Shown in pieces: positions 1-5,471 of a stretch of DNA of 5,856 nt. The DNA is from DATMQA01 sp035566895. Lineage in GTDB: Bacteria > Verrucomicrobiota > Verrucomicrobiia > Limisphaerales > UBA8199. The number at the start of each line of letters is the position of its first letter. Within the stretch, counting starts at the first letter, position 1. Under the pieces are notes generated by a model. It had not been told where the DNA came from. It did no database searches and was given only the letters and a program-made list of their open reading frames with translations. The stretch lies in NCBI GenBank assembly GCA_035566895.1, contig DATMQA010000226.1, forward strand, positions 1 through 5,856. The letters run 5' to 3'. The position numbers and the translations under genes were made by a program.

Positions 1-1466
1 ACGCTTTGCAGCGCCAGAAACCAGGGCTGCTCCGCCAGGGGCGGGCCGATTTGGGCGATGGTTCCCAGGCGCTGTTTGTTAGGCACGATGTCCTGGACGG
101 GCGGTGAATTGTCCTGAGCGGTGCGCGAACCGGCGGCAATGGTTGGCGCCGGGGCTGAGCCGCCCGGGCGCACCAGCAGCGAAATAGCGGGCTGGGAGAC
201 GGTTCGATACTTCTTTTGGTCGGGATCGAAGAAGCTGAAGGCGAACGGCGGCAAAGTTTTGATGTCCGAGTTTTGGGGAATGACGATTTGTTCAAAGGTT
301 TTGGTGCCCTGCAGGCCCAGAGAGTCGGTGGTTTCGAGCTTGGTCGTCGGAGGAACGGTTTTGAAATCCTGCCAGCCCGCCTGCTCCGGCAGAGTCAGCG
401 AGTCCAGCGAACCGTGGCCGCTGATGGCGACCTTGACGGTGATCGGGTCGCCGGCGGCGATATTGGTTGGGCCGGCGGTGAAGGCGAGGGTGTAACTGCC
501 AACGGCGCCGTTGAAATCGGGAGGCACGTTCTCGCGCGGCAAAGGCAGCACTTGCAGCGGAACCGCTTCGGTCACCACCGAAAGCTGCTTTTGTTCACCG
601 CCAAAAAAATCACCAAACAGGTCGCGGCGATTTGAAGGAACCTCTATGACTGCATTCGCGGTAATCGGCCCTAGCGTTAAAGGGCCGGCTTTGACCGCTT
701 TCAAAACGACGTAAAGGGGTATAACCGAATAGATACCATCACCAATTTGGGTTCGGGTAGCTTGGCCGAACGCCATGGTACCGACATTGAAACCGTCAGC
801 GGGAAAGGCCATGGGCTGGAGCCGGACAATACGTTGCACCGTCCTAGCGTTGAGATAAAACTGCAATTGGCCGATAAATGTTTCGCCCACAAAGGCCTCC
901 TGCTTGGGCAACACCAGCTTGGCAAAGGCGATTTGCGAACCCGATTTGATGGCGTCGGGCGCAGGCGCGTTGGGCTTGAGCACGTGAAGCGTGACCGGCT
1001 GGGTGGTGAGTTTTTCTCCTCCCACATCGGCGGTAATGGCTGGAATGGTGTAGTCACCGGGCTGGCGCGCCGTGACAGTGAATTTGTGAGTGACCGAGGA
1101 ACTAACCTGCCCGTTGATAAAACTAAACTGGCTCGAGGGACCTAAATAGGTGATCTGCAAATTCGGAATGTCGGGCGGGGTCGGCACTTCCTGGGGTTGT
1201 CCTCCGGAAAACGCTAATGACAAGGAGACGCTTTCACCCAGCGTCATGGTATCGCGGTCCACTGAAGCGGTAAATGTCGCGGCGAAGGCCGGGGCGATAG
1301 GTGCCAAGCAGTACGCTGCTGTGAGAATAACAAGAAGCCAAAGCCGAGTATGCCAGCGAGGCAGGCTGGCACGGCGCGCTGAGAACAGCGGCGCCCGACC
1401 TGGGGCAGCAATCCGGGACGGACACGCCCTACCTTGCTGGGTTGAACTTGTCGTTCGCTTCAACAT
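1..1466 (-). CDS. batD: BatD-like protein (Bat aerotolerance / 'oxygen tolerance' family), C-terminus cut by window edge
   Basis: Reading the minus strand from ATG 1464-1466, the frame stays open for 488 codons to the left edge, so the stop lies outside the window. Residues about 41-62 are a hydrophobic signal segment (WLLVILTAAYCLAPIAPAFA), followed by Ig-like beta-rich sequence starting FTASVDRDTMTLGESVSLSL, the usual opening of BatD proteins. A second conserved block lies at residues 317-360 (DFNGAVGSYTLAF, then GDPITVKVAISGHGSLDSL) and is a hallmark of the family. Family knowledge: BatD is an exported, membrane-anchored partner of the VWA-domain proteins BatA/BatB; its molecular role is poorly defined despite the 'aerotolerance' name. 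The C-terminal membrane anchor would lie just beyond the edge. The ATG leaves an unusually long, Arg-rich stretch of about 40 residues before the hydrophobic segment, and no strong Shine-Dalgarno precedes it, so the true start could be later, although no in-frame ATG or GTG occurs before the hydrophobic segment. No batA/batB lies immediately upstream. Confidence 0.85.
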   Translation of the reverse strand, partial: MLKRTTSSTQQGRACPSRIAAPGRAPLFSARRASLPRWHTRLWLLVILTAAYCLAPIAPAFAATFTASVDRDTMTLGESVSLSLAFSGGQPQEVPTPPDIPNLQITYLGPSSQFSFINGQVSSSVTHKFTVTARQPGDYTIPAITADVGGEKLTTQPVTLHVLKPNAPAPDAIKSGSQIAFAKLVLPKQEAFVGETFIGQLQFYLNARTVQRIVRLQPMAFPADGFNVGTMAFGQATRTQIGDGIYSVIPLYVVLKAVKAGPLTLGPITANAVIEVPSNRRDLFGDFFGGEQKQLSVVTEAVPLQVLPLPRENVPPDFNGAVGSYTLAFTAGPTNIAAGDPITVKVAISGHGSLDSLTLPEQAGWQDFKTVPPTTKLETTDSLGLQGTKTFEQIVIPQNSDIKTLPPFAFSFFDPDQKKYRTVSQPAISLLVRPGGSAPAPTIAAGSRTAQDNSPPVQDIVPNKQRLGTIAQIGPPLAEQPWFLALQS

Positions 1467-1624
1467 CGTTAGCCGCTAAGTCTTGCCCGGCTGGAGGCTC
1501 ACCGCAAGTCCTGCTTGCGCGCGCGCCATTCGAACCGTGGCACTTTTGGCGGACGATAAATTGACAATTTCCGCTCTTTTTTGTTCGACTGGCGGCGTGG
1601 GCGGTTTTGTGCCAGTTTTGCGCC
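1467..1624. promoter_or_regulatory. Divergent intergenic region between batD and the conserved hypothetical gene
   Basis: This 158-bp gap must hold the 5' signals of both divergent genes. It contains a perfect 13-bp inverted repeat, AAATTG-A-CAATTT (1558-1570), which includes a TTGACA match (1561-1566), and a 6-bp-stem hairpin CGCAAG-TCCTG-CTTGCG (1503-1519) in the presumed batD leader. I could not pair the TTGACA with a good -10 box: the hexamer 17 bp downstream on the plus strand is TTCGAC. The promoter call is therefore based mainly on position. Confidence 0.35.
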
Positions 1625-2197
1625 ATGCCCGGGTATCCTGAATTTGCAAAATGCCTCTCGACACCTGAGCCGCCGGAGTTGGGCCCTGGCCCCCGGGCGG
1701 GCGTCCGCTCCGAAGCGGACCTGAACCGAGAACTGGACCGACTGCTGGCCCGGGCTGAAGTGGGAACAGAGCGAGCGCAACTGATCCGCGCCCTGGTCCT
1801 GCTTTGGCACGACCATCTGGACGCAGGCCATACGCTGGCGCAAAGCGTTGATGGCGCGAACGGCGCATTCGTCCACGGGATAATGCACCGGCGCGAACCG
1901 GATTTCGGAAACGCCACTTATTGGTTCCGGCGAGTGGGGCGGCACGGCGCTTTTGCTGCGCTGGCCAGGAGGGTCGGCACGCTGCTGGACCCGGCTTCGG
2001 AAAGCGAGCTTCAGCGGCGTCTGATTCGGAGCGGAGCGTGGGACCCTTTTGCCTTTATCGAGGAATGTGAGCACGTGGCCACGGACGCCGGTTCGACTCG
2101 CCGAAAGGAACTGCTGCGCCAGGTTCAACGGAGCGAATCGGAGGTGCTCCTCGAGTGGCTATGCGGCCTCGCCAACGAAGATGGAGTGATGGAGTGA
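1625..2197 (+). CDS. Conserved hypothetical protein with His/Trp-rich WHDHLDAGH and HRREPDFGNA motifs
   Basis: A 190-aa protein from ATG 1625, with stop TGA 2195-2197. An in-frame TTG at 1607 would add six residues. No Shine-Dalgarno is evident before either start, and ATG is preferred by default. After a Pro-rich N-terminus (residues about 11-30) comes a helical region (30-60) and then two dense motifs: LLWHDHLDAGHTLAQ (59-73) and, around 80-107, FVHGIMHRREPDFGN followed by ATYWFRRVGRH. A WDPFAFIEECE segment follows near 139-149. I recall this His- and Trp-rich pattern from unnamed proteins of Verrucomicrobiota, Planctomycetota and Acidobacteriota, but I know no assigned function. The clustered His/Asp/Glu residues could bind a metal, which is inference only. 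The overlapping minus-strand frames are Arg-rich and lack family features, so this strand is chosen. The last six codons (EDGVME) lie in a tandem GATGGAGT repeat. The hemerythrin gene begins 110 bp downstream on the same strand. Confidence 0.8.
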   Translation: MPGYPEFAKCLSTPEPPELGPGPRAGVRSEADLNRELDRLLARAEVGTERAQLIRALVLLWHDHLDAGHTLAQSVDGANGAFVHGIMHRREPDFGNATYWFRRVGRHGAFAALARRVGTLLDPASESELQRRLIRSGAWDPFAFIEECEHVATDAGSTRRKELLRQVQRSESEVLLEWLCGLANEDGVME

Positions 2198-2203
2198 TAG
2201 AGC
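2180..2203 (+). repeat. GATGGAGT tandem repeat overlapping a stop codon
   Basis: Two exact 8-bp units (GATGGAGT, 2180-2187 and 2188-2195) are followed by one diverged unit (GATAGAGC, 2196-2203). The stop TGA of the upstream gene (2195-2197) is formed at the junction of units two and three and is followed at once by an in-frame TAG. A small palindrome, CATGG-TGT-CCATG (2203-2215), abuts the array. The copy number is low, so taken alone this could be chance. Confidence 0.6.
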
Positions 2204-2307
2204 ATGGTGTCCATGATAGCGCAGCGGGGAGAGTGGGAGGAAATGAGTGGTGGGAGGGTGTAGTTTGTGTTAAAGGCAGGCGTTGTCATGACGGAACTAT
2301 TGCGGCG
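2198..2307 (+). other. Purine-rich intergenic spacer
   Basis: The spacer before the hemerythrin gene is strongly G/A-rich and looks like decayed copies of the preceding GATGGAGT repeat (for example GAGTGGGAGG and GAGTGGTGGGAGGG). G-runs at 2226-2229, 2235-2237, 2252-2254 and 2256-2258 could in principle form a G-quadruplex, but one loop would be about 14 nt. A seven-codon ATG frame (ATG 2288, TGA 2309-2311) overlaps the hemerythrin start; nothing else supports it as a gene. No clear promoter is visible. Confidence 0.4.
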
Positions 2308-2751
2308 ATGAAGATTACTGAAGCTTTATGGGCGGAGCACTTGGTCTTCCACCATATGTTCGACCACCTCGAAACTCGAGCGCCGAGCATGAAGACTCTG
2401 GCCGAAATCAAGGCCGTGGCGGCGCTGATGGAAAAGATGCTCAAAGCCCATTCGGAGATCGAAGATGCCCTGTTCCTGGGACCACTCGAACATTGCTTCG
2501 AACAAATCGGCCAGCGCGACCGGTTTCTTGAGGAACACCTGGAGATGGACGGAACGCTCCGCCGCGTCCAAAAGGCAACCCGGCTCAAGGCAGCGGAGGA
2601 ATTGTTGCTAGCGGCGATCTCCCACTCGCGCCGACACTTCGACCGGGAGGAACGCATCGTGTTTCCGCTGGCGGAACGGATGCTCAAGAGCAAGACGTTG
2701 ACGGATTTGGGCCGGACGTGGATGGACCGGCGGACAAAAAAGCAGGGTTAA
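2308..2751 (+). CDS. Hemerythrin (HHE cation-binding) domain protein
   Basis: A 147-aa protein, essentially a single four-helix hemerythrin-like domain. Candidate di-iron ligands are visible in the expected order: HLVFHHMFDH (residues 11-20), HSEIEDALF (48-56, with H48 and E52), EEHLEMD (75-81) and HSRRHFDREE (106-115, with H106, H110 and E114), the last being the characteristic HHE-type motif. Family knowledge: such proteins bind two non-heme irons and may carry or sense O2, store iron, or help repair iron centres under oxidative or nitrosative stress. Which of these applies here cannot be read from the sequence. ATG 2308 is chosen because the domain begins right after it; the longer upstream frame translates the repeat-like spacer and shows no protein-like sequence. 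The Shine-Dalgarno is weak (GGAA about 13 nt upstream). No signal peptide is present, so it is probably cytoplasmic. Its stop (2749-2751) lies in the first unit of a GGTTAA repeat. Confidence 0.9.
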   Translation: MKITEALWAEHLVFHHMFDHLETRAPSMKTLAEIKAVAALMEKMLKAHSEIEDALFLGPLEHCFEQIGQRDRFLEEHLEMDGTLRRVQKATRLKAAEELLLAAISHSRRHFDREERIVFPLAERMLKSKTLTDLGRTWMDRRTKKQG

Positions 2752-2793
2752 ATAAGTTAAAGGGGTTAATTGGTTAACTGGGTTAATGGTTAA
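2746..2793. repeat. GGTTAA tandem repeat, ~9-bp period
   Basis: Six copies of RGTTAA (GGTTAA at 2746, 2764, 2772, 2781 and 2788; AGTTAA at 2755) lie in 48 bp with start-to-start spacings of 9, 9, 8, 9 and 7 bp. The first copy supplies the hemerythrin stop codon. Because TTAA is self-complementary, each unit contains a TAA on both strands. GTTAA-TTGG-TTAAC (2765-2778) could form a weak stem, but there is no GC-rich stem or U-tract, so it is not a standard intrinsic terminator. Confidence 0.85.
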
Positions 2794-2815
2794 AGAGGGG
2801 AGGGCTACGGTCTTC

Positions 2816-2864
2816 GTCACTCATCACCCGCCGCTTGTCCCTTGTCACTTCTCACTTGTCACTT
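2816..2864. repeat. GTCACTT tandem 7-mer repeat at the 3' end of the M14 gene
   Basis: Seven consecutive in-register 7-mers can be read on the plus strand: GTCACTC, ATCACCC, GCCGCTT, GTCCCTT, GTCACTT, CTCACTT and GTCACTT. The order runs from diverged to well-conserved towards the gene. On the minus strand the unit reads AAGTGAC and carries TGA. The M14 stop (2845-2847) and its last codons (roughly KVTSEK) lie within the array. Since 7 is not a multiple of 3, successive units place TGA in all three minus-strand frames (2859, 2852, 2845). Confidence 0.85.
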
Positions 2865-3741
2865 TTTCGAGCGCGGCATTCACCGCCGTAACCAGGGCAG
2901 CGACGCGGGCGACGAGCGGGAAATCGGAAGGGGCCTCCAGGGTGTAGGAGAGCCGCGTTTTGTGAGTCAGCAAGAAGAATGCTTCCGGCCATTGTGGGCG
3001 GGCGCGCGGATCGACGTCCGGCCGGATGATGCCATTTTGTGCGGGACGGCCCTCGATGATTTCCGAACGGTCAACAGGGCACACTTGCGCCACACGGGCC
3101 ACGATCGTTTCGGCCAGAGACGGCCGGTTGTCCGGGTTCAATTCATAGACATAAAACCCCTGCGCCTCCCAATCCTCGTGAAGGCACAAGCATAAATCAA
3201 ATGTCGGCTGGCGTTCGAGCCAGGCGATATGGGCCAAGGTCTCTTTCGCCTGTGGTTTCAGGTATTCACGGTTAAGGTCTACGCCGTCAGAATTCTCGCG
3301 GCGGTTGGCCAGGAATCCGGTGGGGTTAAGGCAGGGACAGAGCCAAAGGTCCATGGCGGCCGGCCATTGGTTTTCCCGAAGGAGCTGGCGCACGGCCAGA
3401 GGACCAGCCGGTTCGTCGCCGTGGATGCCGGTGGAGAGGTAGATGCGGGGGGCGTGATGCGTGAAACGCGAAACGTGAACATTTCCGAACGGCGTGACCG
3501 GGTCGCTGGGGTTTTGGGACAAGTCGGCTGCCGGGCGGGTAAAGGCGAGAAGGTTGGGTTTGGGAGCGGCCGCAATTTCCTCGACGGTCCAGGCATGGGC
3601 GCGTGCCGCGGCGACACAATCGCTGAGGACTGTGGCGATGTCGATGGTCTCGCCGAGATAGGCGTTGACATTACGGCCCAACCGGCGGAGCTGTTGCGGG
3701 CTGGACGGTTCGCCCGGGATAGATTTCTGCGAATCAGCCAC
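2845..3741 (-). CDS. M14-family zinc carboxypeptidase/amidase (MpaA-like or succinylglutamate desuccinylase-like)
   Basis: A 298-aa protein starting at GTG 3739-3741, 9 bp after the bioB stop, with no ATG option nearby. The M14 fold is shown by the zinc ligand motif STGIHGDEPAG (103-113; H107 and E110), the third zinc ligand H188 in CLHEDWE, substrate-binding-type motifs LNPTGF (138-143), RREN (147-150) and DLNREY (155-160), and a catalytic Glu candidate, E269 in YTLEAPSDF. All key residues are present, so the enzyme should be active. Family knowledge: M14 members cleave C-terminal residues from peptides, gamma-D-Glu-DAP amide bonds of muropeptides (MpaA), or acyl-amino acids (AstE/aspartoacylase group). 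The GIHGDEPAG spacing suggests the MpaA/AstE-like side, but the substrate is not decidable here. No signal peptide is visible, so it is probably cytoplasmic and likely co-transcribed with bioB. The final codons fall in a tandem 7-mer repeat. Confidence 0.85.
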   Translation of the reverse strand: MADSQKSIPGEPSSPQQLRRLGRNVNAYLGETIDIATVLSDCVAAARAHAWTVEEIAAAPKPNLLAFTRPAADLSQNPSDPVTPFGNVHVSRFTHHAPRIYLSTGIHGDEPAGPLAVRQLLRENQWPAAMDLWLCPCLNPTGFLANRRENSDGVDLNREYLKPQAKETLAHIAWLERQPTFDLCLCLHEDWEAQGFYVYELNPDNRPSLAETIVARVAQVCPVDRSEIIEGRPAQNGIIRPDVDPRARPQWPEAFFLLTHKTRLSYTLEAPSDFPLVARVAALVTAVNAALEKVTSEK

Positions 3742-3750
3742 GCCGACAAT

Positions 3751-4833
3751 CTACACCACTGCTTCCGAACATGGTTCAGAACACTCCTGATCGGAGAATC
3801 CATGTTTGTCCCAGTCCGGATCCAGCCCGAGGTCCTTAAGCATCTGGAGGTCCTTTTCGACCGGCTGATTGACCGTGGTCAGATAATTGCCAACCATCAG
3901 GGCGCTGGCGCCGGCCATAAAGATTAACGGTTGAAGGTCGCGCAAATTAACCGTGCGACCGCCGGCAACCATAATCTCCTGCCTCGGCAGGATGAACCGA
4001 AAACAGGCGATCGACTTAAGAATCTCCAGCGGCGCCAGGGCCTCCTTTCGGTCAAAGGGCGTGCCCTCGATGGGATTGAGGATATTGATTGGCACGATGT
4101 GAACCCCCAGTTCTTTGAGCGCGAAGGCTAGTTCGCAACGGTCCTCGAGGGTTTCGCCCATGCCGAGAATGCCCCCGGAGCAGATTTTAATTCCCGCTGC
4201 TTTCAAATGCCGGATGGTGGCGACCCGCTCCTCATAACTGTGCGTGGTACAGACTTCAGGGAAGAATCGTTTTGAAGTTTCCAGGTTGTGGTTATAGCAC
4301 TCGAGGCCAGCCTCTTTGAGTCGGTCGGCCACCTTCCGGCTGGAGATCATCCCGAGCGAAGCGTCCGGCCGGGCCTTGCCGCTCTGTTTTAGCTCATTGA
4401 GCCGGTCGCAGATTTGGTCCAGGACCGGTCCTTCCTCTAATCCACGCCAGGCGGCGACCAGACCCAGGGCGGTGACACCATTGGCGTGAGCTTCGCCGGC
4501 TGCGGTCAGCACCGGTTCCGCCTCGATCAGACCGTAACGCGGAGACTCCGTCTGGTAAGCAGCCGATTGAGAGCAGAAACGGCAGTTCTCCGAGCAACCG
4601 CCCGCCTTGATGTTGACGATGGAACAAAGGTGGATCTTGTTGCCCTTGAAATGTTCGCGGATCCGATTGGCCCAACTGAGCAGGTCCAGAATGTCGGTTC
4701 GGGTGTCCAGATTGAACAGCCAGAGCGCTTCGTCTCTGGCGATCGCGCCACCCTCCAGAACACGGCGCCCCAGGTCGCCAAGCCGCACCTGAATATCGGC
4801 GTCAAATGATTTCGAGGTCATGGTTGACAGCAT
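3751..4833 (-). CDS. bioB: Biotin synthase (radical SAM), with altered auxiliary-cluster cysteines
   Basis: A 360-aa enzyme (E. coli BioB has 346) that inserts sulfur into dethiobiotin, the last step of biotin synthesis. The radical-SAM cluster motif is C80-SEN-C84-RF-C87 within GGCSENCRFCSQS. Other family signatures are YNHNLETS (180-187), KICSGGILGMGETLEDR (216-232), NILNPIEGTPF (250-260), AGGRTVN (290-296) and FMAGAS. Compared with E. coli, auxiliary-cluster ligand C188 is kept (C218) and R260 is kept (R293), but C97 aligns with G124 and C128 with D157. Extra cysteines at C70 (HLCSIVN) and C195 (EVCTTHS) match, from memory, the clostridial-type BioB recently described as Type II with an auxiliary 4Fe-5S cluster. 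The C-terminal tail adds C351 and C355. ATG 4833 is taken as the start; ATG 4821 (MTSKSF) is equally possible, and neither has a strong Shine-Dalgarno. The M14 gene follows after 9 bp. No other bio gene is in the window. Confidence 0.95.
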   Translation of the reverse strand: MLSTMTSKSFDADIQVRLGDLGRRVLEGGAIARDEALWLFNLDTRTDILDLLSWANRIREHFKGNKIHLCSIVNIKAGGCSENCRFCSQSAAYQTESPRYGLIEAEPVLTAAGEAHANGVTALGLVAAWRGLEEGPVLDQICDRLNELKQSGKARPDASLGMISSRKVADRLKEAGLECYNHNLETSKRFFPEVCTTHSYEERVATIRHLKAAGIKICSGGILGMGETLEDRCELAFALKELGVHIVPINILNPIEGTPFDRKEALAPLEILKSIACFRFILPRQEIMVAGGRTVNLRDLQPLIFMAGASALMVGNYLTTVNQPVEKDLQMLKDLGLDPDWDKHGFSDQECSEPCSEAVV

Positions 4834-5090
4834 AGTGCGCCAGGGGAATTGCGCAAGTCAGGGTACGGGCAATGCAATACAACCGCAGATGGACACTGGC
4901 TGACCTGATAGACACAGATAAACCGGCTTATTTGGGGGAACGTGACGTTCCGAGTGTTTGTCGCGTCGCTACGGTTTAATCGACCTTTCTCGGTTGCGGC
5001 ACCACTGCTCTGCGTCCATCTGTGGTCTTCTTCTGCATGGACACGGATAAGGTGGACACGAGCTTCAGCCCGGCAGCGCGCGAGAAGGGC
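4834..5090. other. Intergenic region upstream of bioB with diverged ACCRCAGATGGAC repeats
   Basis: This 257-bp gap holds no convincing gene. It is scattered with related short motifs: ACCGCAGATGGACAC (4882-4896), GACACAGATAAACC (4911-4924), the inverted copy GCGTCCATCTGTGGT (5012-5026), and ATGGACACGGATAAG with GTGGACACG (5037-5060). It also contains the palindromes TTGCGCAA (4849-4856) and GGAACGT-G-ACGTTCC (4937-4951). Part of it must carry the bioB promoter, but I found no good -35/-10 pair on the minus strand and no recognisable BirA-type operator. Confidence 0.5.
4882..5026. repeat. Inverted pair of ACCRCAGATGGACRC motifs
   Basis: ACCGCAGATGGACAC at 4882-4896 matches the reverse complement of 5012-5026 (ACCACAGATGGACGC) at 13 of 15 positions, with about 115 bp between them. 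Shorter relatives (GACACAGATAAACC, ATGGACACGGATAAG) lie inside and just outside the pair. It resembles an eroded repeat family rather than an intact insertion sequence: there is no transposase and no clear target-site duplication. Confidence 0.5.
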
Positions 5091-5333
5091 TCATGAAAAC
5101 TCGCTGGGCCGCTCGGCGGAATAGTCATGAGCGGGTTTCACGGGCAGGACGATATCGTATTGTTGTTCCTCGAATTTCAAGACCACCTGGAGCCCGGAGA
5201 GCTTATTCTGGACGCAGAAGTCGATGGCGGCGGTGGAACTGAGAAAATCCATCGCTTCCGAACTGGCGCGCGCCCAGGCACCTACATCTTTGAAATAAAG
5301 GCCCGTCTGTTTTTGTTGAAGAAGTATTCGCAT
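5091..5333 (-). CDS. Small conserved hypothetical protein (80 aa)
   Basis: From ATG 5331-5333 to TGA 5091-5093, this frame gives an 80-aa protein beginning MRILLQQKQTGLYFKDVGAW, with a middle segment EAMDFLSSTAAIDFCVQNKL (26-45) and a beta-like segment LQVVLKFEEQQYDIVLPV (48-65). It has no membrane segment and no signal peptide. I recall similar short proteins from Verrucomicrobiota but know no function; the pattern suggests a compact alpha/beta fold. The frame stays open upstream to a TTG at 5459, but that extension is Gly/Arg/Ser-rich and looks non-coding, so the ATG is chosen. The Shine-Dalgarno is weak (GAG about 9 nt upstream). It lies 138 bp downstream of lepB on the same strand, so it may be expressed from its own promoter. 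Confidence 0.65.
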   Translation of the reverse strand: MRILLQQKQTGLYFKDVGAWARASSEAMDFLSSTAAIDFCVQNKLSGLQVVLKFEEQQYDIVLPVKPAHDYSAERPSEFS

Positions 5334-5431
5334 ACGCTGCTCGGTGGACGGCGTGAACTGACTTCTCTGGCTGAGCCCATTCCCAGAGCCCCGCCTCCCC
5401 CGGCCGGAATCGCCGGTTCGGATGGCAGAGG

Positions 5432-5459
5432 ATCGTACTGGAACACCACTCCAAGGCAA
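5432..5459 (-). promoter_or_regulatory. Candidate sigma70-like promoter for the 80-aa gene
   Basis: On the minus strand TTGCCT (5454-5459) and TACGAT (5432-5437) are separated by 16 bp, each matching 4 of 6 consensus bases. The site lies about 100 bp upstream of the 80-aa gene, in the gap after lepB. A hairpin with 6-bp arms (CTCTGG 5365-5370, CCAGAG 5383-5388) would sit in the leader. The matches are modest and could be chance. Confidence 0.25.
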
Positions 5460-5471
5460 GTAAAAAACCGC

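Noticed and set aside
121..1145. Several plus-strand frames at 121-495, 216-635 and 747-1145
   Set aside because: All lie antisense to the continuous batD-like reading frame, which has clear family motifs.
1499..2128. Long minus-strand open frame (209 aa) opposite the conserved hypothetical gene
   Set aside because: Its translation is Arg/Gln/Ser-rich with no recognisable motif, while the plus strand encodes a patterned, family-like protein. The overlapping minus-strand frames at 1429-1917 and 1476-1868 are rejected for the same reason.
2226..2258. G-quadruplex upstream of the hemerythrin gene
   Set aside because: The four G-runs need a ~14-nt loop, and the stretch is more simply explained as purine-rich decayed repeat.
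2155..2307. Upstream extension of the hemerythrin gene to 2155
   Set aside because: It would overlap the preceding gene and translate repeat-like, purine-rich spacer; the domain begins at ATG 2308.
2752..2844. Bidirectional intrinsic terminator between the convergent genes
   Set aside because: Only a weak 5-bp AT-rich stem is visible, with no GC-rich stem and no U-tract.
2746..2864. CRISPR array
   Set aside because: The units are only 7-9 bp with no spacers and no cas genes; these are simple tandem repeats.
3229..3927. Plus-strand open frame of 232 aa
   Set aside because: It lies antisense to the M14 gene and the end of bioB, both of which have intact catalytic motifs. It is an antisense shadow in GC-rich coding sequence.
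5461..5471. Intrinsic terminator after lepB, from the T-run on the minus strand
   Set aside because: There is no convincing stem directly before the T-run.
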